DNA of 45,858 nt from JBIICS01 sp044238735 (GCA_044238735.1 JBIICS010000004.1:1-45858); one strand, 5' to 3'; counted from the stretch's first letter, positions 7,941-17,089 are shown. Numbers and translations are program-made. The notes: generated by a model not told the origin, from the sequence alone.

Positions 7941-8645
7941 TTATTGAGTAAAATTTTCAAAAATTTCATCGATCTCTTGCTGACTCACTAAACGATATTC
8001 GGGAGAGGGCAGGAATAATTTCTCGTCTACTTCTTTTTTCTCAACAGATACAGCCTCAAATCGGGTTTCAATACCCCAACGCTTAACCTGATACTCAAGT
8101 ATTACGCCATCTATTTGATTAAACTGATTGTACCAATTGGGATTCTTAATTTGTATTTGCTTCGTATAAAAAATATCAAACGGCTCACGTTCCTCATCCG
8201 GAAATGTAACTGTAGCTTTTTTACATTTATAACCGGCTATTTCTTTAGTTTCACTCTTAAGCTCTATTTTCATTTTCGGCTCCTCAGTTAAAATTTTCTT
8301 AAGGTCCTCTTCCGAAAAAGTTATACCCTTTTGCTCGCTTAACACCTTTACTTGTTGAGTTAACGTTTTATTTTCGGGATTGGTAATTAAGCACATGTAA
8401 AAGAGCCCCATTCCGGCATTAAACTCAGATATTGTTTTATCTTTTTTAAACTTTAAAGACATTTTGTTAGGCATAATGGCCGTCATCATGTTATCTTCCT
8501 GCCCGGGATACGATACTTTAAAAGTAATTTCGCCTTCTTTTAATTTTAAAATGCCCAAATGATCACACCCGCTTATTACGAATGTTGTAACCGCAACTAT
8601 AAAAAAAGCTAAATACTTTATGACGTAAGTGAAGCCTGTGTTCAT
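7941..8645 (-). CDS. DUF4412-like lipoprotein, paralogue of the next gene
   Basis: This 234-residue protein starts with a hydrophobic segment ending in the lipobox VISGC (Cys27), so it is probably a lipoprotein. Downstream it resembles the neighbour at 7250-7927: EGEITFKVSYPG at the start, ETKEIAGYKCKKATVTF in the middle, and a closing SPEYRLVSQQEI comparable with PAEYKIMSPEDF. One copy is lipid-anchored and the other is free in the periplasm. Both are probably transcribed together. Function is unknown. Confidence 0.75.
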   Translation of the reverse strand: MNTGFTYVIKYLAFFIVAVTTFVISGCDHLGILKLKEGEITFKVSYPGQEDNMMTAIMPNKMSLKFKKDKTISEFNAGMGLFYMCLITNPENKTLTQQVKVLSEQKGITFSEEDLKKILTEEPKMKIELKSETKEIAGYKCKKATVTFPDEEREPFDIFYTKQIQIKNPNWYNQFNQIDGVILEYQVKRWGIETRFEAVSVEKKEVDEKLFLPSPEYRLVSQQEIDEIFENFTQ

Positions 8646-8709
8646 TTTAACCCTATGGTTAAATATACAACTTTTAAATAAAATAAAGAGTTTAATCTTT
8701 ATTGCTATA

Positions 8710-10605
8710 TCAGTTTTGGCTTAACTCCTGAAGTTCAATCCACCTTTCCGTTTTAGCGTTAATTTGTTTATCCAAATTGGTAATTTGGGTAGCCAGTTCG
8801 GTTAACTTATGATGTTCGTGCATACCGGAGTTTAGCTCGGCGGTAAGCCGGCCTTTTTCAGCTTCTAATTTTTCTATTTCTTTATCAATTCCTTCCAGTT
8901 CTTTTTTTTCGATATAACTAAGCTTACGCTTAATGCTGGCACTGTTTTCAACTTCCAGGGGTTTATTTTCCTGTTTAATAAACGATTCTAACTCTTTTTC
9001 CTCAGTTTTAACTGTTTCTTCATCCCTGTACTCGCTGTAATTACCCCAAAAATCTCTTATTAGTCCTTTACCCTCAAAAACAAATAAGTGTTCTGTAAGT
9101 TTGTCCATAAAATAACGATCGTGAGATACAATAATTAAACAGCCACGAAATTTAAGCAGAAAATCCTCCAAAATTTGCAGAGTGGCCAAATCCAGATCGT
9201 TGGTAGGCTCATCTAAAACCAAAAAGTTTGGATTTTTCATTAATATCCTGCATAAATACAAACGTTTTCGTTCGCCTCCACTTAGTTTTGATACCAAAGA
9301 ATATTGCATTTCATTAGTAAACAAAAACATATTTAGTAATTGCGATGCGCTAACCGAAGTATTATTATTTAACTCAATATGTTCGGCCACTTCTTTAATC
9401 ACCTCAATAACCCGCATATCTTCTTTTAGCTTCAGCCCTTGCTGAGAATAATATCCAAAAATAACGGTATCCCCATGTTCTATCTTACCACTGCTCAATT
9501 CTTCCAGTCCCATTATTACATTAAGAAATGTTGATTTACCAACACCATTGGGCCCTACAATTCCAATTCGCTCCCCTGCTTTAAAAATATAATTAAAGTG
9601 ATCGATTAAATTTAATTCGCCGTAACTTTTACAAACGTCTTTTAGTTCAATAATTTTATTTCCTAAACGCGACATTTTTACCTGCAATTCTAATTCGCGT
9701 TCAATTTTCTTTTTGGTTGCGCGTTCTTTTAATTCGTAAAAAGCATCGATTCTGGATTTAGATTTGGTAGTACGCGCCTTTGGCATTCGCCGAATCCAAT
9801 CGAGTTCTTTACGCATGGTGTTTTGCGCCTTTTCAATTTCAGCATTTTCTATAGCTTTACGTTCGGCCTTTTTCTCTAAAAAATATTCGTAATTGCCATC
9901 GTAAGTATAAATGGTATTATCATCCAGCTCTACAATTCTATTACAAATTCTATCTAAAAAATAGCGATCGTGGGTTACAAGTAGTAAGGTAACATCACTC
10001 CGTATCAGATAATTTTCCAACCACTCAATCATGTCTAAATCCAAGTGATTGGTGGGCTCATCCATAATAATCAAATCGGGCAGATCAATTAAAACCTTAC
10101 AGAGTGCCACCCGTTTTTTTTGTCCCCCCGAAAGTTTAGTAACATCCAATTCTAAATTATGGATATTTAATTGAGATAAAATTTGTTTTACCCTTAGCTC
10201 GGCATCCCAGGCGTTGTTGTACTCCATTAATGAAGTTGCTTCTTCCAATAAACGCTGATTGGCATCATCAGGATTTGTGCTGTATTTTTCGAGTGCTACT
10301 TCATACTTTTTAACGGCCTGTAAAGTTGGAGAATCATCACTAAGAACATAATTTAGAACTGTCATAGGAATACTCATATCCGGATCTTGGGATAAATAGG
10401 CTATACGAATATCCTTTTTAAAAACCACCTTACCTTCGTCGGCAATTTCCGAACCCGATATAATTCTTAAGAGTGTTGATTTACCGGCACCATTTCGGGC
10501 CACTAAGGCAACTTTTTCACCTCTTGCAATACCAAAACTAATGTGATTAAAAAGCTTTTTTGCTCCAAACGATTTTGAGAGCTGCTCAATTGACAAATAA
10601 TTCAT
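8710..10605 (-). CDS. uup: ABC-F family ATPase, Uup type
   Basis: This 631-residue soluble protein has two ATP-binding cassettes and no membrane segment. Cassette 1 has Walker A ARNGAGKST, signature LSGGQKKRV and Walker B LIIMDEPTNHLD. Cassette 2 has GPNGVGKST, LSGGERKRL and FLVLDEPTNDLD. The linker carries RRMPKARTTKSKSRIDAF, typical of Uup-like proteins, and the C terminus (about 555-631) is a charged coiled coil with ELEGIDKEIEKLEAEKGRL. The first Walker A has Ala in place of the first Gly. I recall similar ALVAKNG forms in Bacteroidota, so this may be a lineage trait. ABC-F proteins act on ribosomes or DNA intermediates rather than in transport. The upstream side is the repeat-rich intergenic region. 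Confidence 0.9.
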   Translation of the reverse strand: MNYLSIEQLSKSFGAKKLFNHISFGIARGEKVALVARNGAGKSTLLRIISGSEIADEGKVVFKKDIRIAYLSQDPDMSIPMTVLNYVLSDDSPTLQAVKKYEVALEKYSTNPDDANQRLLEEATSLMEYNNAWDAELRVKQILSQLNIHNLELDVTKLSGGQKKRVALCKVLIDLPDLIIMDEPTNHLDLDMIEWLENYLIRSDVTLLLVTHDRYFLDRICNRIVELDDNTIYTYDGNYEYFLEKKAERKAIENAEIEKAQNTMRKELDWIRRMPKARTTKSKSRIDAFYELKERATKKKIERELELQVKMSRLGNKIIELKDVCKSYGELNLIDHFNYIFKAGERIGIVGPNGVGKSTFLNVIMGLEELSSGKIEHGDTVIFGYYSQQGLKLKEDMRVIEVIKEVAEHIELNNNTSVSASQLLNMFLFTNEMQYSLVSKLSGGERKRLYLCRILMKNPNFLVLDEPTNDLDLATLQILEDFLLKFRGCLIIVSHDRYFMDKLTEHLFVFEGKGLIRDFWGNYSEYRDEETVKTEEKELESFIKQENKPLEVENSASIKRKLSYIEKKELEGIDKEIEKLEAEKGRLTAELNSGMHEHHKLTELATQITNLDKQINAKTERWIELQELSQN

Positions 10606-10625
10606 ACCGTAAAGGTAAGGATTAG

Positions 10626-10653
10626 TTTAGAGTTTTGAGTTTAGAGTTTTGAG
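10626..10653. repeat. Two 14-bp direct repeats
   Basis: The unit TTTAGAGTTTTGAG occurs twice in tandem (10626-10639 and 10640-10653), in the intergenic region upstream of the ABC-F gene. Confidence 0.9.
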
Positions 10654-10681
10654 TGGTGAAAAATACACTAGTTATTTTCAA

Positions 10682-10737
10682 AAGTTGAGAGTTGAAAGTT
10701 GAGAGTTGAAAGTTGAGAGTTGAAAGTTGAAAGTTGT
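10682..10737. repeat. Four 14-bp tandem repeats
   Basis: The unit AAGTTGAGAGTTGA is repeated three times exactly (10682-10723), followed by a fourth variant copy (10724-10737). The unit is itself a near-duplication of a 7-bp AGTTGAR motif. Confidence 0.95.
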
Positions 10738-10755
10738 AGTTTATAGCCACCCCAT

Positions 10756-10790
10756 ACTAACTACTAACTACTAACCACTAACTACTACCC
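10756..10790. repeat. Five 7-bp tandem repeats
   Basis: Heptamers ACTAACT, ACTAACT, ACTAACC, ACTAACT and ACTACCC run from 10756 to 10790 without gaps. Confidence 0.9.
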
Positions 10791-10810
10791 ACCATAATTC
10801 ATAGCCAATC

Positions 10811-10891
10811 CTTCCAAACCTTCCAAACTTTCTAAACCTTCTAAACCTTCCAAACTTTCTAAACCTTCTAAACCTTCCAAACTCTCTAAAC
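10811..10891. repeat. Nine 9-bp tandem repeats with 27-bp higher order
   Basis: Nine 9-mers of the form CYTYCYAAA run without a gap. The variants CCTTCCAAA, CTTTCTAAA and CCTTCTAAA recur in that order, giving a 27-bp superunit. The array ends about 8 bp beyond the stop codon of porX. Confidence 0.95.
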
Positions 10892-10898
10892 TAACAAA

Positions 10899-12455
10899 CT
10901 ATCCTTTTGGATTTAATACGATATAAGGTATGATCATTTCTTCCATAGATACGCCTCCATGCTGGAAAGTATTTCGATAATAGCTAACGTAATGGTTGTA
11001 ATTATTAGGGTAAGCAAAAAACTTGTCTTCCTTGGCAAAAACATAGCACGAACTCACATGTTGTTTAGGAAGAAAAGCATCATGCGGATTCTTCACCTCA
11101 AACACATCGCGCTTTTCAAAGGCTAAACTTTTACCTGTTTTGTAACGCAAATTAGTATTCGTGTTTTTATCTCCTACTATTTTAGACGCCTCTTTAACAT
11201 GAACAGTACCATGATCGGTTGTAATAATTACCTTCACCTTTTTGGTGGCTAAAAACTTTAATGCTTCCTGCAAAGGCGAGTGTTCAAACCAACTTTCGGT
11301 AATAGAACGGTAAGCTCTTTCTGTATCTGCCAGTTCTCTTATTACTTCCATTTCGGTTCGAGCATGAGAAAGCATATCTACAAAATTATACACGATAGCA
11401 TTAAACTTATTCTGTAAAAGATTTGGCAGATTTTCTACCATTTTTTTTCCTGCGTTTAAGTTGGTAATTTTTGTATACGAAAACTTAATATTTTTACCAA
11501 GTCGCTTTAATTGATCAGCCAAAAAAACATCTTCAAAATTGTTTTTACCATCCTCGTCTTCATCGTTTTTCCATTGTTGCGGAAATCGCTTTTCCATTTC
11601 TAAAGGCAATAAGCCCGAAAAGAAAGCATTTCGTGCATATTGGGTTGCCGTAGGCAATATAGAACAATAAGTTTCTTCTCGTTCTATTTTGTAAAATTCT
11701 GTTATAATTGGCTGCAAAACTTTCCATTGATCAAAACGCAGATTATCGATAAGAAATAAAAATACAGTCTCATCGCCGTCTATTTCCTTTACAATGTTAT
11801 TTTTAAATAGTGTATGCGAAAAATTAGGCTTATCCGGATTTTTACCATTTAACCAATCAATGTAGTTTCGTTCTATAAACTTAAAGAAAAGTGAATTGGC
11901 ATCTGACTTTTGTGTTTTTAAAATATCTATTAAATTTTCGTCGTTAGAGTTTTCTAATTCAAGCTCCCAATAAATCAATTTTTTATAGGTCTCTTCCCAC
12001 TCTTTCCAACTTAGCCTATCGGATAGATTCATGCTAATGTTCCTAAATTCTTGCTGATAATTGGAAGTGGTTTTTTCACTCACCAAACGCTTATTGTCCA
12101 AATTCTTTTTTAAAGAAAGTAGAATCTGTTTTGGATTAACCGGTTTAATTAAATAATCAGAAATTTTACTTCCAATGGCATCTTCCATAATTAATTCCTC
12201 TTCGCTTTTCGTTATCATAATTACTGGCCAGGCTGGATGCTTAACTTTTAACTTTTGTAGGGTTTCCAGGCCGGATAGCCCCGGCATATTTTCATCCAGA
12301 AAAACAATGTCAAAATCTTGTTGAGCAGCTAAATCAAGGGCATCGGATCCGCTGTTTGCGGTAATTACCTCATAGCCCTTATCCTCCAAAAATAAGATGT
12401 GAGGTTTCAGCAAATCAATTTCATCATCGGCCCACAATATTTTAACTTTTTCCAT
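10899..12455 (-). CDS. porX: PorX, T9SS response regulator with PglZ effector domain
   Basis: This 518-residue protein has an N-terminal receiver (residues 1-120) with D10/D11, phosphoacceptor D54 in VFLDENMPG, T82 and K104 in LIKPVNP. A helical linker leads to a PglZ alkaline-phosphatase-superfamily domain (about 225-515). FLFLIDNLRFDQW (D237) and LPTATQYARNA (T271) fit the metal ligand and the nucleophile, with TTDHGTVHV further on. This architecture is specific to PorX, which with the kinase PorY controls T9SS genes through SigP and hydrolyses phosphodiester bonds of oligonucleotides. It is divergent from the HD gene (89-bp shared upstream region). No porY is in the window. Confidence 0.95.
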   Translation of the reverse strand: MEKVKILWADDEIDLLKPHILFLEDKGYEVITANSGSDALDLAAQQDFDIVFLDENMPGLSGLETLQKLKVKHPAWPVIMITKSEEELIMEDAIGSKISDYLIKPVNPKQILLSLKKNLDNKRLVSEKTTSNYQQEFRNISMNLSDRLSWKEWEETYKKLIYWELELENSNDENLIDILKTQKSDANSLFFKFIERNYIDWLNGKNPDKPNFSHTLFKNNIVKEIDGDETVFLFLIDNLRFDQWKVLQPIITEFYKIEREETYCSILPTATQYARNAFFSGLLPLEMEKRFPQQWKNDEDEDGKNNFEDVFLADQLKRLGKNIKFSYTKITNLNAGKKMVENLPNLLQNKFNAIVYNFVDMLSHARTEMEVIRELADTERAYRSITESWFEHSPLQEALKFLATKKVKVIITTDHGTVHVKEASKIVGDKNTNTNLRYKTGKSLAFEKRDVFEVKNPHDAFLPKQHVSSCYVFAKEDKFFAYPNNYNHYVSYYRNTFQHGGVSMEEMIIPYIVLNPKG

Positions 12456-12544
12456 GTTGTTAGTTTAAATCATTTTAAAATCGGAACTTTACAAATATTA
12501 TTGTTTTTATTAATAAGAAAAATTAATTAACTAATTTTTATACT

Positions 12545-13783
12545 TTGATTAAGGCTTTCAAAACTAAAATATTTAATGACCCAATTTACGGATTTATTAC
12601 CGTTGAGGATGAGTTGATTTTTAAACTAATCGAACATCCCTATTTTCAACGTTTAAGAAGAATTAAGCAACTGGGTTTAACGCATATGGTATATCCAGGT
12701 GCTTTGCATACTCGCTTTCATCATGCAATGGGAGCAACACATTTAATGAGTGAAGCCATAGAAACCCTAAGAGACAAAGGGATAGAAATTAGTGCTCATG
12801 AGGAAACTTCTGCTAAAGCTGCTATTTTACTGCATGATATTGGACATGGACCTTTTTCGCATGCACTGGAAAACAGTATTGTAAGCGGGGTTAATCACGA
12901 AGATATATCCGATCTGTTTATGGAGGCCTTAAACCAAGAATTAAACGGACAATTAACCACAGCGATAGAAATCTTCAACGATAAATACGCTAAACCTTTT
13001 CTACATCAATTAGTTTCGGGGCAGTTAGATGTAGACCGTCTGGATTATTTAAACAGAGACAGTTTTTATACCGGGGTTTCGGAGGGCGTAATTAGTTGGG
13101 ACCGAATTATTAAAACCATTAATGTTTGTAACGATAAATTGGTAGTAGATTCTAAAGGTATTTATTCTATTGAAAAGTTTATAATTGCCCGAAGATTGAT
13201 GTACTGGCAGGTGTATCTGCATAAAACCGTACTTTCAGCCGAACACCTCCTGGTTAAAATTTTAAAAAGGGCCAAAGAGCTAATGGAAAAAAACCATCCT
13301 CTATTTGCTACTCCTGCTTTTGGCTTGTTTATGAAAAACAATTTTACAAAAACCGATTTTGAAACCAAACCTAATTTATTAAAAACCTTTGCCGATTTGG
13401 ACGACAATGATGTTTATGCTTCCATTAAAGTTTGGAAAAACGATAGCGACTTTATTTTGTCTAATTTGTGTAGTTATTTGCTGGACCGAAAATTATATAG
13501 AATCGAATTACAAAACAAACCTTTCGATAGCCAAAGAATAGAAAAGCTAAAGGAAAAGATTGGAGCCTTATACTCTATTAGCCTCCTCGAAACAGATTAT
13601 TTTGTATTTACAGATTCTATTAAAAATAGTGCCTACAATCCCGAAACCGAGAAAATTAATATTCTTCAAAAGGACGGAACCCTTATTGATATTGCAGAAG
13701 CAAGCGATCAGCTTAATATACAAGTTTTGAGTAATACTGTTGAAAAGTTTTTCCTGTGTTACCCTAAAAACCTGGTTTTTTGA
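12545..13783 (+). CDS. HD-domain phosphohydrolase (dGTPase/SAMHD1-like)
   Basis: This 412-residue cytoplasmic protein has the metal-binding motifs of HD phosphohydrolases: TRFHHAMG (H59), LLHDIGHGPFSH (H97-D98) and QLDVDRLDYL (162-168). The opening KIFNDPIYGFITV is typical of the dGTPase-like group found next to porX and the lpx genes in Bacteroidota. The substrate is probably a nucleoside triphosphate or nucleotide. No in-frame ATG precedes the conserved N terminus. The best start is TTG at 12545, since the next Met (residue 48) would delete the beginning of the domain. It is 33 bp upstream of lpxD, with a possible promoter in the gap. Confidence 0.85.
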   Translation: MIKAFKTKIFNDPIYGFITVEDELIFKLIEHPYFQRLRRIKQLGLTHMVYPGALHTRFHHAMGATHLMSEAIETLRDKGIEISAHEETSAKAAILLHDIGHGPFSHALENSIVSGVNHEDISDLFMEALNQELNGQLTTAIEIFNDKYAKPFLHQLVSGQLDVDRLDYLNRDSFYTGVSEGVISWDRIIKTINVCNDKLVVDSKGIYSIEKFIIARRLMYWQVYLHKTVLSAEHLLVKILKRAKELMEKNHPLFATPAFGLFMKNNFTKTDFETKPNLLKTFADLDDNDVYASIKVWKNDSDFILSNLCSYLLDRKLYRIELQNKPFDSQRIEKLKEKIGALYSISLLETDYFVFTDSIKNSAYNPETEKINILQKDGTLIDIAEASDQLNIQVLSNTVEKFFLCYPKNLVF

Positions 13784-13785
13784 GC

Positions 13786-13793
13786 TAAGTTTG
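13786..13793 (+). promoter_or_regulatory. Possible -7 promoter element for the lpx operon
   Basis: TAAGTTTG matches the Bacteroidota -7 consensus TAnnTTTG exactly and lies in the 33-bp gap between the HD gene stop and the lpxD ATG. I do not see a clear -33 TTG at the usual distance. Confidence 0.4.
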
Positions 13794-13816
13794 AGTAAAC
13801 AGAACGTTAAAAAGGC

Positions 13817-14860
13817 ATGGAATTTAGCGCAGCACAAATAGCCGGAATGATTGGTGGAATTGTTGAAGGAGACCCTAACATTACCGTAAATACTTTAGCT
13901 AAAATTGAAGAAGGAAAACCCAAATCACTCTCGTTTTTGGCCAACCCAAAATACACCGAATTTATTTACAACACCCTCTCTTCTATTGTTATTGTAAACA
14001 AAACTTTTGTAGCCGAAAAAACAATAAATGCTACTTTAATCAGGGTAGATGATGCTTACGCCAGCTTTGCTAAATTATTGGAAGCATACTCTCAACTTAA
14101 TCGCGATAAAAAAGGGATTGAACAGCCTTCTTTTATTTCTCCTAATGCCACACTGGGCTCAGATGTTTACATTGGGTCATTTGCTTACTTAGGACAAAAC
14201 GTTAAGATTGGCAACAAAGTGAAAATTTATCCAAACTGCTATTTAGGCGATAACGTTGTAATTGGTGATAATACTACTCTTTTTGCTGGCGCTAAAGTTT
14301 ATAGCGATTGCGTAATTGGTAAGGAATGCACCATACACAGTGGTGTTATTATTGGAGCTGATGGATTTGGATTTGCACCAAATAGCGAAAATAATTATCA
14401 GAAAGTTCCTCAAATAGGAAACGTAATTATTGAAGATCATGTTGAAATTGGCGCCAATGCTACAATAGACAGAGCAACACTAGGCTCTACTATTATTCGC
14501 AAAGGAGTAAAAATTGATAACTTAGTACAGATTGCCCATAATGTAGAGGTAGGCGAAAATACGGTTATTGTTGCCCAAACAGGTGTAGCCGGTTCAACCA
14601 AAATTGGTAAAAACTGCATGATAGGCGGACAAGTAGGCATTGTTGGGCATTTAACCATTGCCGATGGTGTTAAAATTGCCGCACAATCAGGTGTTGGACA
14701 AAGCATTACTAAAGAAAATGATATTGTTCAAGGTTCGCCGGCATACAGCATTGGTGATTATAAACGTTCGTATGTTTTGTTTAGAAAACTTCCCGAATTA
14801 CAAGCCAGAATTAATGAACTGGAAAAAGAATTAAAAGCACTTAAACATATTTCTAATTAA
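13817..14860 (+). CDS. lpxD: UDP-3-O-acylglucosamine N-acyltransferase (LpxD)
   Basis: This 347-residue enzyme adds the second acyl chain in lipid A synthesis. The N-terminal uridine-binding part has LSFLANPKYTEFI. Residues about 105-320 are hexapeptide repeats forming a left-handed beta helix, and the catalytic His is H241 in VQIAHNVEVG (E. coli H239). A helical tail closes the protein (RINELEKELKALK). Length is normal for the family. It is the first of three lipid A genes, with only 4 bp before lpxC/fabZ. Confidence 0.96.
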   Translation: MEFSAAQIAGMIGGIVEGDPNITVNTLAKIEEGKPKSLSFLANPKYTEFIYNTLSSIVIVNKTFVAEKTINATLIRVDDAYASFAKLLEAYSQLNRDKKGIEQPSFISPNATLGSDVYIGSFAYLGQNVKIGNKVKIYPNCYLGDNVVIGDNTTLFAGAKVYSDCVIGKECTIHSGVIIGADGFGFAPNSENNYQKVPQIGNVIIEDHVEIGANATIDRATLGSTIIRKGVKIDNLVQIAHNVEVGENTVIVAQTGVAGSTKIGKNCMIGGQVGIVGHLTIADGVKIAAQSGVGQSITKENDIVQGSPAYSIGDYKRSYVLFRKLPELQARINELEKELKALKHISN

Positions 14861-14864
14861 AAAA

Positions 14865-16304
14865 ATGGCAGACAAGCAAAGAACACTGGCCGGCGAAGTT
14901 ACGGTAAGCGGTGTAGGACTTCACAAAGGATTAAATGCGAACTTAACACTAAAACCTGCACCCGATAATTTCGGATTTAAATTTCAGCGTATTGATGTTG
15001 AAGGTAAACCCATCATAGAAGCAGATTGCGATTTAGTTGTTGATACTTCCAGGGGCACTACGTTAGGTAAAAATGGTGTAACTGTTAGCACTATCGAACA
15101 TGTGCTTGCTGCTTTAGTTGGTTGCAAGATTGATAATGTATTAATGGAGATTGATGGTCCGGAAGTGCCTATCTTAGACGGAAGCTCTGCTCCCTTTGTT
15201 AAAGCAATTCAAGCGGCTGGCTGCATTGAACAGGAAACAGAACGAGTATACTTCGAAATAAAAGAAAATCTTACGTTTGAGGATCACGATCGCCAAATTG
15301 AAATGTTGGCAGTACCACAAGACGATTTCAGGGTTACTGTAATGGTAGATTATAATTCACCTATATTAGGCACACAACATGCAGCCATGTATAGGCTGGA
15401 TGAATTTATAAACGAAATTGCGCCCTGCAGAACTTTTGTGTTTGTTCGCGAATTGGAAGTATTGGTAAAAAACAATCTGATTAAAGGAGGCGATTTGGAT
15501 AATGCGATTGTAATTTGCGATACAGATATACCACAGGATAAATTAGATGAACTGGCAAAACTTTTAGGAAAGCCCAGTGTTAAAGTAGAAGGTAAAGGCA
15601 TTTTGAATAATACAAAACCACTTTTCCTTAACGAACCGGCCCGCCATAAATTGCTGGATATTGTGGGAGATTTAGCCCTTGTAGGTATGCCTATTAAAGG
15701 ACATATATTAGCCGCTCGTCCGGGCCACTATGGGAACGTTGCCTTTGCCAAAAAAATTAAAGCGCTTATACAGGAAGAGAAACAAAAGAAACGTAAAGGT
15801 ATATACGAACCCTACGACTTAAACAAACCTGCTGTAATAGATATCCATGAAATACAAAAGTTATTACCCCACCGTCAGCCCTTTTTACTAATTGACAAGA
15901 TTGTGGAATTAAATGATGACTCTATTGTTGGTATCAAAAACATTACCATGAACGAAGACTTCTTTAGAGGTCATTTTCCGGATGCTCCTGTAATGCCCGG
16001 TGTATTGCAAGTGGAGGCCATGGCCCAGGTTGGTGGTGTTTTCGCCTTAAAAAGAGTACCCGATCCCGAAAACTATCTTACTTTTTTTATGAGTATTGAT
16101 AAAGTAAAATTTAAGAACAAAGTAATACCGGGAGATACGGTAGTTTTTAAATTACAATTATTAACTCCGATTCGTAGAGGTATTGTTCACATGCGCGGTG
16201 AAGCCTTTGTTAGAGAAAAACTGGTAATGGAGGCCGAAATGATGGCACAGTTAGCTAAAGTAAAATCAACTGAAACAACTGCTGCAGCAGCCTCAAGCAA
16301 TTAA
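14865..16304 (+). CDS. lpxC/fabZ: Fused LpxC deacetylase / FabZ dehydratase
   Basis: This 479-residue bifunctional enzyme joins two lipid-synthesis steps. Residues 1-305 are LpxC, the zinc-dependent UDP-3-O-acyl-GlcNAc deacetylase: STIEHVLAAL with zinc ligand H79, ARHKLLDIVGDL with H261 and D265, and RPGHYGN with H288. Residues about 323-465 are FabZ, the 3-hydroxyacyl-ACP dehydratase: LLPHRQPFLLIDKI, catalytic H370 in RGHFPDAPVMPG and E384 in LQVEAMAQ. The linker is Lys-rich. The fusion is a known hallmark of Bacteroidota. It is separated from lpxA by 2 bp, so the three lipid A genes are probably one transcription unit. Confidence 0.97.
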   Translation: MADKQRTLAGEVTVSGVGLHKGLNANLTLKPAPDNFGFKFQRIDVEGKPIIEADCDLVVDTSRGTTLGKNGVTVSTIEHVLAALVGCKIDNVLMEIDGPEVPILDGSSAPFVKAIQAAGCIEQETERVYFEIKENLTFEDHDRQIEMLAVPQDDFRVTVMVDYNSPILGTQHAAMYRLDEFINEIAPCRTFVFVRELEVLVKNNLIKGGDLDNAIVICDTDIPQDKLDELAKLLGKPSVKVEGKGILNNTKPLFLNEPARHKLLDIVGDLALVGMPIKGHILAARPGHYGNVAFAKKIKALIQEEKQKKRKGIYEPYDLNKPAVIDIHEIQKLLPHRQPFLLIDKIVELNDDSIVGIKNITMNEDFFRGHFPDAPVMPGVLQVEAMAQVGGVFALKRVPDPENYLTFFMSIDKVKFKNKVIPGDTVVFKLQLLTPIRRGIVHMRGEAFVREKLVMEAEMMAQLAKVKSTETTAAAASSN

Positions 16305-16306
16305 TT

Positions 16307-17089
16307 ATGATTAGTCCACAAGCTTTTATTCACCCCAACGCAAAAATTGGCCCAAATGTAACGGTAGAGCCCTTTGCCACTATTTACGATAATGTAGAAA
16401 TTGGAGAAGGCACCTGGGTTGGACCCAATGCTGTTTTAATGAGTGGTGCCCGTATCGGAAAATTTTGCAAAATATTCCCGGGAGCCGTAATATCGGCCAT
16501 TCCGCAAGATTTAAAATTTGCAGGAGAAGAAACCACTGCTATTATTGGAGACAATACTACCATTCGCGAGTTTGTTACTGTTAACAGAGGAACTAAAGAT
16601 CGTTTTTATACCAAAATCGGTAACAATTGTTTAATTATGGCCTATTGCCATGTAGCCCATGACGCCGTAATAGGTAATAACGTTATCCTGGCTAACTCCG
16701 TTAACCTTGCCGGCCACGTTACAATTGAAGATTACGCTATTTTAGAGGGAATTGTTGCTGTTCAGCAATTTGTAATTATTGGAGCACATAGCTTTATAAC
16801 CGGTGGATCGTTGGTAAGAAAAAATGTTCCCCCCTATGTAAAAGCCGCCCGCGAACCTTTGTCATACGTTGGTATTAATTCGGTTGGATTGCGCAGAAGA
16901 GGCTTTACGGATAAACAAATTCTGGAAATTGAGGATATTTACCGTACTATTTATGTTAGAGGATACAATGTTTCTAATGCTTTAAGTATAGTGGAAGCAG
17001 AGGCTCCTCAGAGTGATGCCAAGGTGGCTATTTTAGATTTTATCAGGAATTCTACTAACGGAATAATGCGAGGCGTTAGTACTACCTAG
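16307..17089 (+). CDS. lpxA: UDP-N-acetylglucosamine O-acyltransferase (LpxA)
   Basis: This 260-residue enzyme performs the first committed step of lipid A synthesis. It begins with SPQAFIHPNAKIG and continues with left-handed beta-helix hexapeptides. It has the AIPQDLKFAGEET segment and the catalytic His in CHVAHDAVIG (H118, equivalent to E. coli H125). The C-terminal helical part starts at GLRRRGFTDKQI. Length is normal. It ends the lpxD-lpxC/fabZ-lpxA set. The next gene follows after 48 bp. Confidence 0.96.
   Translation: MISPQAFIHPNAKIGPNVTVEPFATIYDNVEIGEGTWVGPNAVLMSGARIGKFCKIFPGAVISAIPQDLKFAGEETTAIIGDNTTIREFVTVNRGTKDRFYTKIGNNCLIMAYCHVAHDAVIGNNVILANSVNLAGHVTIEDYAILEGIVAVQQFVIIGAHSFITGGSLVRKNVPPYVKAAREPLSYVGINSVGLRRRGFTDKQILEIEDIYRTIYVRGYNVSNALSIVEAEAPQSDAKVAILDFIRNSTNGIMRGVSTT

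Noticed and set aside
7928..7969. Longer N terminus of the second DUF4412-like protein
   Set aside because: It would overlap the upstream gene and precede an otherwise ideal signal peptide.
10606..10898. CRISPR-like array
   Set aside because: Units are 7-14 bp and contiguous, without the 28-37 bp repeats and unique spacers of a CRISPR array, and no cas gene is near.
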